Positions 1-5,668 of a DNA stretch of 11,321 nt are shown one piece after another (the stretch's first letter is position 1; each line of letters begins with the position of its first letter). The DNA is from Cytophagales bacterium (GTDB lineage Bacteria; Bacteroidota; Bacteroidia; Cytophagales; UBA9547). The notes below the pieces were generated by a model. It made no database searches and was not told the DNA's origin. It saw only the letters and a list, made by a program, of their open reading frames with translations. The position numbers were made by a program, and so were the translations under genes. The DNA lies in NCBI GenBank assembly GCA_013298205.1, contig JAAFJZ010000044.1, forward strand, positions 1-11,321. The letters are read 5' to 3'.

Positions 1-1
1 A

Positions 2-310
2 AAGCTTATTGAAGATGCTAAATTATTAGACGAAATAGGTTGCTTTGGATTGGTTTTAGAAAAAATACCAGCCAGTTTAGCTAAAAAAGTTAGCGATGCC
101 ATAAATATTCCAACTATAGGTATTGGTGCAGGACCAGACGTTGATGGTCAAGTTTTGGTTACTCATGATATGCTTGGCTTAACCAATCAATTTCACCCTA
201 GATTTTTGAGGAAATATGCAAATCTGTTTGAAACAGTAACACAAGCCACACAAGCCTATATTAATGATGTAAAAGACAAAAATTTTCCTCAACATTCAGA
301 ATCTTATTAA
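2..310 (+). CDS. panB: PanB C-terminal part (3-methyl-2-oxobutanoate hydroxymethyltransferase), 5' end outside window
   Basis: This enzyme transfers a hydroxymethyl group from 5,10-methylene-tetrahydrofolate to 2-ketoisovalerate (3-methyl-2-oxobutanoate), giving ketopantoate, the first committed step of pantothenate and CoA synthesis in the cytoplasm. Only the last 102 residues are present and the reading frame is open to the left edge. The visible part holds the family's most typical stretch: a VLEKIP segment with the glutamate (codon 59-61) that corresponds to the general base in E. coli PanB, then IPTIGIGAGP-DGQVLV-HDMLG, which closes the TIM barrel. The C-terminal PRFLRKYANL is the form usual in Bacteroidota. 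The TTG at 50 is internal, not a start, because the barrel continues upstream of it. The next gene begins 35 bases downstream with no terminator or recognisable promoter between, so read-through is likely. The identification is firm. Confidence 0.95.
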   Translation, partial: KLIEDAKLLDEIGCFGLVLEKIPASLAKKVSDAINIPTIGIGAGPDVDGQVLVTHDMLGLTNQFHPRFLRKYANLFETVTQATQAYINDVKDKNFPQHSESY

Positions 311-344
311 ATAAAATTACGTAATGTAAAAATAAAATCATTAT

Positions 345-755
345 ATGCTAGAACTAGAAACACTAAACATAAATAATTTCCTGAAAGTTACTACTAGATT
401 GGCTTATGAAGTTAGTATTGCAGATGGAATCGTTCAAGAAAAAGAACTGATAGCTATATTTGAGAATATGAAAAAAAGGTTTAATCAAACAGCCTTTTTT
501 GATATAAATGCCATTGACGATATGTCAATGATTTTGGAAATGAAAATGAAAATGGGATATTTAATAGACACCCTTTTCAAAGAATTAACGTTTGAAAAAG
601 CGTTAGAACTATTGCAATACGCTTCATCACTTTCAGAAAAAGATCGTCATTATATTTTAGAAGTTATAGTGGAAGTAGCTAAAGCAGAACATGGAATCTC
701 GAAAAAAGAAAATGAAATCATTTTAAAAATAAAAGAAACTTTAAAGCTGAATTAA
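345..755 (+). CDS. TerB-like helical protein
   Basis: A 136-residue, probably cytoplasmic, all-helical protein with no signal peptide. It shows the two-part pattern of the TerB-like fold: residues about 17-33 read LAYEVSIADG followed by a glutamate-bearing helix, and residues 107-123 repeat the pattern as VIVEVAKAEHGISKKE. In TerB-family proteins these two acidic helix-loop elements pair and can hold metal ions. The family occurs in tellurite resistance and many other stress or membrane-linked contexts, and its biochemical role is mostly unknown. No other ter gene is present here, so a tellurite function should not be assumed. The gene sits 35 bases after panB and 9 bases before the small Lys/Glu-rich gene, and is probably transcribed with both. 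The family call rests on pattern reading and is moderately sure; the role is unknown. Confidence 0.65.
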   Translation: MLELETLNINNFLKVTTRLAYEVSIADGIVQEKELIAIFENMKKRFNQTAFFDINAIDDMSMILEMKMKMGYLIDTLFKELTFEKALELLQYASSLSEKDRHYILEVIVEVAKAEHGISKKENEIILKIKETLKLN

Positions 756-764
756 ATTTATTTA

Positions 765-920
765 ATGGCAAAAGTAAAGAAAGAAAAAAAGGAGAAAAAG
801 GAAAAAAAAGACCTTTTTACTATTAACTCATTTGGGCAAATTATTCACAACTATGACATTAATGATATAATTTCTAAAATAGATGAATTACCTAAACCCA
901 ATCCCAAACCATCTAATTAG
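765..920 (+). CDS. small Lys/Glu-rich protein of unknown function (51 aa)
   Basis: This short reading frame starts with ATG 9 bases after the TerB-like gene and ends with TAG at 918-920. The product begins MAKVKKEKKEKKEKKD, a run dominated by alternating lysine and glutamate. It continues with a more ordinary segment (LFTINSFGQIIHNYDIND, then a short amphipathic stretch) and a Pro/Asn/Lys tail. I do not recognise it. Tight spacing and the same strand suggest translation with the TerB-like gene. The sensible amino-acid mix after the charged run (Phe, Ile, Tyr, Asp) argues for a real gene, but its length and the A-rich DNA leave room for chance. Conservation of the pair in related genomes would settle this. 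Confidence 0.5.
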   Translation: MAKVKKEKKEKKEKKDLFTINSFGQIIHNYDINDIISKIDELPKPNPKPSN

Positions 921-959
921 AAATAGAATGTAATTCTATATTCAATATTTATACAAAAA

Positions 960-1487
960 ATGGTTCACTTTATTTATAGTTTATTAATCCCATTTTTTAT
1001 CATTCTATCTACATCTACGGTTTTTTCACAAGATCAAACCTTAAAAAAATATAGTCCCGAGCTACAATTATTAATTTTAAATGAAGACGCTGTTTTTAGA
1101 GGGCATCAATTCGGAGATTTTTCTGAAAAAATTAGAGCCATAGAAAAAGGAATTTTGCTTAATGAAGATGAGTATTTATTGTATGAAATTGAAATCAATA
1201 AAGATGAAGACGCAGAAATTATTTATTATTTGAATAAAAAAGACCAAATTACTGGTTTTGGTTTGGAACTTTTGGTTCAAACAAGTAAAGAAGAACTGTT
1301 GCTTTACAATGAATTCAACAAATATTATACTGAAAAATTTGGTAAACCAAAACTAAAAACTGACAAAACTTTAATTTGGCAAACCAAGATGGGTTATTGT
1401 ATTGAAATGGGTGAAACCAATAAAGATGGGGAGTTAGAAATAGAAATAGAGTACATTCAAGCTATCCCCAAAAAGACATGTATCTAA
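960..1487 (+). CDS. secreted or periplasmic protein of unknown function
   Basis: A 175-residue protein with a clear signal peptide: a hydrophobic core at residues 4-20 and a likely cleavage site near residues 23-24 (VFS-Q). There is no lipobox cysteine, so it is probably soluble in the periplasm or exported. The mature part has a layout seen in many small secreted proteins of this size: FRGHQFGDFSEKIRAIE at 46-62, then a strand-rich stretch (YLLYEIEI, EIIYYLNKKDQITGFGLEL), a helix ending YTEKFGKP at 123-130, a tryptophan-bearing strand (LIWQT), and a last strand ELEIEIEY. The only two cysteines, 147 and 174, could form a disulfide. It lies 39 bases after the small Lys/Glu-rich gene and 76 bases before ilvB. 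I cannot assign a function; the layout comparison comes from memory, not an alignment. Confidence 0.75.
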   Translation: MVHFIYSLLIPFFIILSTSTVFSQDQTLKKYSPELQLLILNEDAVFRGHQFGDFSEKIRAIEKGILLNEDEYLLYEIEINKDEDAEIIYYLNKKDQITGFGLELLVQTSKEELLLYNEFNKYYTEKFGKPKLKTDKTLIWQTKMGYCIEMGETNKDGELEIEIEYIQAIPKKTCI

Positions 1488-1502
1488 AATATGATATTTA
1501 TG

Positions 1503-1533
1503 TTACGAAGTTCAGAAAAAAATATTAATTTTA
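1503..1533 (+). promoter_or_regulatory. possible weak promoter for ilvB-ilvM
   Basis: TTA (1503-1505), a 20-base spacer and TAATTTTA (1526-1533) match the Bacteroidota TTG / TAnnTTTG promoter with one mismatch in each element. Transcription would start near 1540, about 24 bases before the ilvB ATG. In DNA this AT-rich, such a match can arise by chance. No attenuator hairpin or leader peptide is apparent in the 76-base gap. Confidence 0.3.
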
Positions 1534-1563
1534 CCGCTCGTATATTCTTTCCCTAAATTAGAT

Positions 1564-3324
1564 ATGAAAATACAATTAAGAGGTGCTGATTACATTGTTA
1601 AAATAATTGAATTACTTGGAGTTGAAAAGCTTTTTGCTTATCCAGGTGGTGCTGTTTTGCCCATTTATGATGCTTTGGCATTTAGCAAAACTAAAAATAT
1701 ACTTGTAAGACATGAACAAGCAGCTTCATTTGCAGCAAATGGTTACGCCAAAATAACAGGAAAACCAGGCTTTTGCTTAGCTACTTCAGGTCCTGGGGCT
1801 ACAAATTTAGTTACAGGAATCGCAGATTCTTATGCAGATTCTGTACCAATGGTAGCCATAACGGGTCAAGTTGATGCTCATGTTATAGGATCTGATGCAT
1901 TTCAAGAAACTGACATAACAGGTATATGCTTACCAATTACTAAAAAGTGTTTTCAAATTCAAGACATAAAAGATGCCCCACATATTTTCAAAACGGCATA
2001 CGAAATCGCTCAAAATGGAAGACCAGGTCCTGTTTTAATTGATATTCCTAGAAGCATACAAAGGGCAACGATTGAGCTTGATAGCGACTGGGAAACTAAG
2101 TTTGTTTCACCCGAAAGAATCAGAATAGACAACACATCAGAAGAAGATTTTGCCAATGCATTAGCTATAATGAAGGAATCTAAAAAGCCATTAATTATTG
2201 CAGGTCATGGCAATTTACTAGCTGATTCATATGAAGAAATAAGAAGTTTTGCTAAAGCAGAAAATATTCCAGCTATTTCTACTATTCTAGGAATGGGTGT
2301 TTTTGAAGAAAAAAATCCACTTTACTTCTCTTGGCTGGGTATGCATGGCATGAAATATGCTAACTTAGCAGTGCAAGAAGCTGATTTAATCCTTGCAATA
2401 GGCATAAGATTTGATGATAGAATAACAGGTAGGTTAAAAGATTTTGCTCCAAATGCAAAGATAATTCATGCAGACATTGATCGTTCTGAAAATAGTAAAA
2501 ATATAAAAGCTGACGTTTTCCTACATGGAGATTTAAAGCTCACATTACCTAAATTCAAACTTAGTTTGGATTCAAGTAATCAAAGTGAAAGAAAAGAATG
2601 GATTGCTCATCTTAATAAATTAAAAGATAGATACCCATTAAAAAAAGCTAATTATAAGGTTTTCAACATGATATCAGCAATAGATGTGCTAGATAAAATG
2701 TCTCCAGAAAATATGATTGTTGCCACTGATGTAGGTCAACACCAAATGTGGGCAAGTCAATATTTGCATAGAATGAAGCCTAATCACTTCCTTACTTCTG
2801 GAGGTTTGGGTTCTATGGGTTACGGTTTTCCTGCTGCAATGGGTGCGCAAGCTGCTGCTCCAAATCATTCTGTATGGTGTATTTCGGGAGATGGATCATT
2901 TCAAATGAACTTACAAGAATTAATTACTTGCGTACAAGAAAAATGGCCAATAAAAATATTGGTTTTAGATAATAATTATCTTGGCATGGTTCGCCAATGG
3001 CAAGAACAATTTTATAACAAAAATTATTCTGGAGTAGACATTCTCAACCCTGATTACGTACTTTTAGCTAAAGCTTACGGTGTAGCTTCTGCATGCGCTA
3101 CAAATTTAGAAGAATACACTGATGCAGTAAAACTAGCTTATGCAACAGATGGCCCATTCTTACTACATGCTAAAGTGCTAAAAGAAGATAATGTATTGCC
3201 AATGGTTCCACCTGGAGCAAGCTTGAGCGAGACAATTTACTACCCTGAAACAAGAGTACCTGAAGAAGAAGAACTAAAAGAAGAACTAAGATATGCAGAC
3301 ACACTCATGGCTCATAAAGTGTAA
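1564..3324 (+). CDS. ilvB: acetolactate synthase, large (catalytic) subunit
   Basis: This thiamine diphosphate (ThDP)-dependent enzyme condenses two pyruvates to acetolactate, or pyruvate with 2-ketobutyrate to acetohydroxybutyrate, the first shared step of valine, leucine and isoleucine synthesis. The full-length 586-residue protein shows all three family domains: an N-terminal pyrimidine-binding domain with AYPGGAVLPIYDAL and the catalytic glutamate E51 in RHEQAA; a middle FAD-binding domain (about 190-345); and a C-terminal ThDP-pyrophosphate domain with GDGS at 442-445, MN at 448-449 and NN at 470-471. The conserved GSDAFQETDI and TSGGLGSMGYGFPAAMG segments are intact, so activity is expected. 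The start at 1564 gives the usual N-terminus, MKIQLRGADY. The 3' end overlaps the small-subunit gene by 32 bases in another frame, implying coupled translation. ilvC and ilvD are not in the window. Confidence 0.97.
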   Translation: MKIQLRGADYIVKIIELLGVEKLFAYPGGAVLPIYDALAFSKTKNILVRHEQAASFAANGYAKITGKPGFCLATSGPGATNLVTGIADSYADSVPMVAITGQVDAHVIGSDAFQETDITGICLPITKKCFQIQDIKDAPHIFKTAYEIAQNGRPGPVLIDIPRSIQRATIELDSDWETKFVSPERIRIDNTSEEDFANALAIMKESKKPLIIAGHGNLLADSYEEIRSFAKAENIPAISTILGMGVFEEKNPLYFSWLGMHGMKYANLAVQEADLILAIGIRFDDRITGRLKDFAPNAKIIHADIDRSENSKNIKADVFLHGDLKLTLPKFKLSLDSSNQSERKEWIAHLNKLKDRYPLKKANYKVFNMISAIDVLDKMSPENMIVATDVGQHQMWASQYLHRMKPNHFLTSGGLGSMGYGFPAAMGAQAAAPNHSVWCISGDGSFQMNLQELITCVQEKWPIKILVLDNNYLGMVRQWQEQFYNKNYSGVDILNPDYVLLAKAYGVASACATNLEEYTDAVKLAYATDGPFLLHAKVLKEDNVLPMVPPGASLSETIYYPETRVPEEEELKEELRYADTLMAHKV

Positions 3325-3526
3325 ACACACTCCAGAGACTATAGATAGAATCATGATGAATTTCAGAAAAAGAGGTCAAATGGTTGACACTTTGAACTAT
3401 CAAAAAATTTCCGAAACTGATTCTGAATGTAAAGTTTCGTTTACCGATGAACCAGAAAAAGCTACAGGAATTTACAAAAACTTGCATAGAATAGAAGACG
3501 TGGTTTCTGTGCACGTTTTGTTATAA
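3293..3526 (+). CDS. ilvM: acetolactate synthase small subunit, IlvM-type single ACT domain
   Basis: A 77-residue protein made of one ACT domain (beta-alpha-beta-beta-alpha-beta), the regulatory subunit that binds and activates the catalytic subunit encoded just upstream. Its first half (HTPETIDRIMMNFRKRG at 12-28) resembles E. coli IlvM (NPETLERV...RHRG) more than IlvN or IlvH. It lacks the C-terminal domain that makes IlvH-type subunits about 160 residues long. The two IlvH positions whose mutation causes valine resistance (Gly14 and Asn29) align here with Glu15 and Met30, so insensitivity to valine is a reasonable inference. The ATG at 3293 lies inside ilvB; a later start would remove the first beta strand, so I keep it. 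Some annotation systems would name this gene ilvN. Confidence 0.85.
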   Translation: MQTHSWLIKCKHTPETIDRIMMNFRKRGQMVDTLNYQKISETDSECKVSFTDEPEKATGIYKNLHRIEDVVSVHVLL

Positions 3527-3550
3527 TTTTTTTTAAACTACTTAAATTTG
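3518..3550 (+). promoter_or_regulatory. Bacteroidota-type promoter before the glycosyltransferase gene
   Basis: TTG (3518-3520), a 22-base spacer and an exact TAnnTTTG element, TAAATTTG (3543-3550), fit the Bacteroidota promoter consensus. The -33 element lies within the last codons of the small-subunit gene. With the usual distance, transcription would start at about 3555-3558, right at or just inside the first possible start codon, so the transcript would be leaderless or nearly so. Confidence 0.55.
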
Positions 3551-3554
3551 ATTT

Positions 3555-4643
3555 TTGCAAAAATTGAAAGTTTTATTTTTTGCTCCAAATTATGCTAATA
3601 AATTCAACCTCGTTTCAGTTTGCATTCAAAATCAGGCTGAATTTTTAATTAAAAGATACAATTTCCAAGTTAGCGTAATTACAATATGTCATAAATTACC
3701 TGAGAAATCGATTTTAAATGAGGTTTCTATTTATAATATAAACGTCAATTTAATAAGAGAAAACAAAAAAACTCTTTTTAGCGAATTTTTAAATTTCGAT
3801 ATCATTCAGATTTTTTCAGTTTCCAATCTTATTAGCTCATTAGGAATAAATTTTGCCTATCATAATAAAATTCCTTACATAATTTCTCCACATGGAGATT
3901 TAGATAAAATAAAATTTAAAAATTGGAGCCAAAGAATATGTTATCATTTCAAATATAAAATTCGCCTTAACTCTGCAAAAGCGATACAATTTTGTACAGA
4001 AGCTGAATTTATAAACGCTTATTTGCCACTTAGAATACAACCTGTAGTTATACCATTAGGTTTTGAATTTGAGACACTTATCAATTACAATCGTATAGAA
4101 AATTCAAGTTCAATATTTCAAATTCTTATTTTTCGATTTCAAAATGACGAAGTATTTCAGTTAAATTTACAGAATGCACTAGTCAAAATATGCCTTGAAA
4201 ATAACTTAAATATTGAATTATACTTCATTAACGAAATACCAAATAATTATCAAAACACTTTAAAATCCATAAAAGTAAATAAAATTAAAAATAGATTTTT
4301 TAACTTTTTCAATGATCATGAATTCAATTTTGCAATAATTGGGGGAGAAAACGACCATTTTGGAGTTCAAATTGTAAAAACATTGGAGAACAAAATACCT
4401 ATTTTGATAGATTCAAAAATGAAATTAAGCGAATGGGTTATTAAAAAAGAATGTGGATACATATTTGAACAAAACCAAGAAAGCATTGAAAATAATTTAA
4501 AAATAGTTGTTAATCAAAATAAAAAGGAACTTTCCGAAATGGGATTCAATGGATATTTAGCCGTTAAAAAATTATTCTCAGTTAAAATAGTTTCACACCT
4601 GCATCAAGAACTTTATCATTTAATAATGAATCTTAACAAATAA
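3555..4643 (+). CDS. GT4-like glycosyltransferase with degenerate donor-site motif, non-ATG start
   Basis: The 362-residue protein has the two-Rossmann layout of GT-B, family 4 glycosyltransferases, which build lipopolysaccharide, capsule or glycolipids at the inner membrane. Visible marks are an N-terminal strand (KVLFFAP), ISPHGDLDK at 110-118, CTEAEF at 147-152, VVIPLGFEF at 164-172 as the linker, and a C-terminal GYIFEQ followed by a Phe-Ser-initiated final helix and LYHLI. Oddly, the donor-sugar motif E-X7-E is D267-X7-K275, and the usual G-R...K loop after the linker is replaced by FRFQNDEVF, so activity is doubtful. No ATG can serve as start: a TGA at 3549-3551 is followed by TTG at 3555 and 3564, and the next in-frame ATG lies deep inside. 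The gene is visibly more AT-rich than ilvB. It has its own promoter and no glycan-gene neighbours. Confidence 0.75.
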   Translation: MQKLKVLFFAPNYANKFNLVSVCIQNQAEFLIKRYNFQVSVITICHKLPEKSILNEVSIYNINVNLIRENKKTLFSEFLNFDIIQIFSVSNLISSLGINFAYHNKIPYIISPHGDLDKIKFKNWSQRICYHFKYKIRLNSAKAIQFCTEAEFINAYLPLRIQPVVIPLGFEFETLINYNRIENSSSIFQILIFRFQNDEVFQLNLQNALVKICLENNLNIELYFINEIPNNYQNTLKSIKVNKIKNRFFNFFNDHEFNFAIIGGENDHFGVQIVKTLENKIPILIDSKMKLSEWVIKKECGYIFEQNQESIENNLKIVVNQNKKELSEMGFNGYLAVKKLFSVKIVSHLHQELYHLIMNLNK

Positions 4644-4677
4644 TTGATAAAAATATAAAATTTCAATTTCATCAATT
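4642..4677 (+). other. AT-rich inverted repeat after the glycosyltransferase gene
   Basis: AATTGAT (4642-4648) is repeated inverted as ATCAATT (4671-4677) around a 22-base loop, overlapping the stop codon. It could fold in the RNA and slow polymerase or protect the 3' end, but it has no GC stem or immediate T run, so it is not a convincing intrinsic terminator. The rest of the 164-base gap to the next gene shows no exact promoter match. Confidence 0.2.
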
Positions 4678-4807
4678 CTTGTTTTGAGATTGTATAATAA
4701 TAACAAAAAACCATAAAAATCGATCAAAATAGAAGCTCTAATTGTTGAGAAATAAGATTTTATTCAACTTAAATAACATCTTTTCGTTCTATTAATAAAA
4801 AAACACC

Positions 4808-5578
4808 ATGAAAACAAAGGATGAAATAGTAAAAGATTGGTTACCAAGATATACAGGAACCCCTTTGGAAGAATTTGGTGAGTATATATTGCTGACTAAT
4901 TTTATAAATTATGTTCAAATGTTTTCTGAAAAGTTTGGCTGTGAAATTCTTGGAAGAGATAAACCGATGCAAACCGCAACAGCTGAAAACATTACAATAA
5001 TAAATTTTGGTATGGGCAGCGCTATGGCCGCTACAATTATGGATTTGCTTTCTGCCATTTCGCCCAAAGCAGCTCTTTTTTTGGGTAAATGTGGAGGATT
5101 AAAAAAAACGAAGATTGGCGATTTAATTTTACCAATTGCAGCGATTCGTGGAGAAGGGACTAGTAACGATTACTTAAGACCCGAAATACCTGCTTTGCCA
5201 TCTTTTCGTTTGCAAAGAGCTGTATCATCAGCCATTTTAAAGCATGAATTAGATTATTGGTCTGGTACAATTTATACAACCAATCGAAGGGTATGGGAGC
5301 ATGATGAAGAATTTAAAAAATACCTCCAAGAAATAAAAACAATGGGAATAGACATGGAAACTGCAACCATTTTTGTGGTAGGCTTTGTAAATAGCATCCC
5401 ACATGGTGCTTTGCTTTTGGTTTCAGATAATCCTATGACCCCAGAAGGAGTTAAAACGTCTAAAAGTGACAATATCGTTACAAGCACTTTTGCCCAAAAG
5501 CATCTACAAATTGGTATAGATTCATTAAAAGAACTAGCCAATCGCGGGGAATCTGTAAAACATCTTAGATATGAATAA
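4808..5578 (+). CDS. amn: AMP nucleosidase, short form
   Basis: This enzyme hydrolyses AMP to adenine and ribose 5-phosphate and helps set the cellular adenylate pool. The 256-residue protein is a member of the nucleoside phosphorylase (PNP/UDP) superfamily. It shows the glycine-rich phosphate-binding turn INFGMGSAMA (65-74), FLGKCGGL (91-98), the sugar-binding MGIDMETATIF (179-189, with Met183-Glu184), and SDNP at 206-209, whose aspartate is the expected acid for base release. It contains only the catalytic domain; the E. coli enzyme is about 480 residues with an extra N-terminal regulatory domain. Short versions are common in Bacteroidota. The ATG at 4808 follows an A-rich leader. Another nucleoside or nucleotide hydrolase of the superfamily is the main alternative, but the close fit to the short AMN group makes this call good. 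Confidence 0.87.
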   Translation: MKTKDEIVKDWLPRYTGTPLEEFGEYILLTNFINYVQMFSEKFGCEILGRDKPMQTATAENITIINFGMGSAMAATIMDLLSAISPKAALFLGKCGGLKKTKIGDLILPIAAIRGEGTSNDYLRPEIPALPSFRLQRAVSSAILKHELDYWSGTIYTTNRRVWEHDEEFKKYLQEIKTMGIDMETATIFVVGFVNSIPHGALLLVSDNPMTPEGVKTSKSDNIVTSTFAQKHLQIGIDSLKELANRGESVKHLRYE

Positions 5579-5668
5579 TTTTTAATGATAAAATTCTGAT
5601 TTAATTTTTTTTTAACTTTATAAATATTTTTTTGTCTTACATTGCATTTTTTAATTGATTTAAGACTA

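Noticed and set aside
345..755. Tellurite resistance locus
   Set aside because: Only a TerB-like fold is present; no terA, terC, terD or terZ neighbours are seen.
3305..3514. 69-residue - strand frame opposite the small-subunit gene
   Set aside because: It is fully antisense to the ACT-domain gene and has no protein-like features.
5642..5668. TTG at 5642 as the SNF2 start
   Set aside because: ATG at 5669 is in frame and gives an ordinary N-terminus; the extra nine residues come from AT-rich leader DNA.
5581..5668. Promoter for SNF2 in the T-rich stretch before it
   Set aside because: The closest match, TATTTTTTTTG-like, has the wrong spacing inside the -7 element; the T runs make near matches inevitable.
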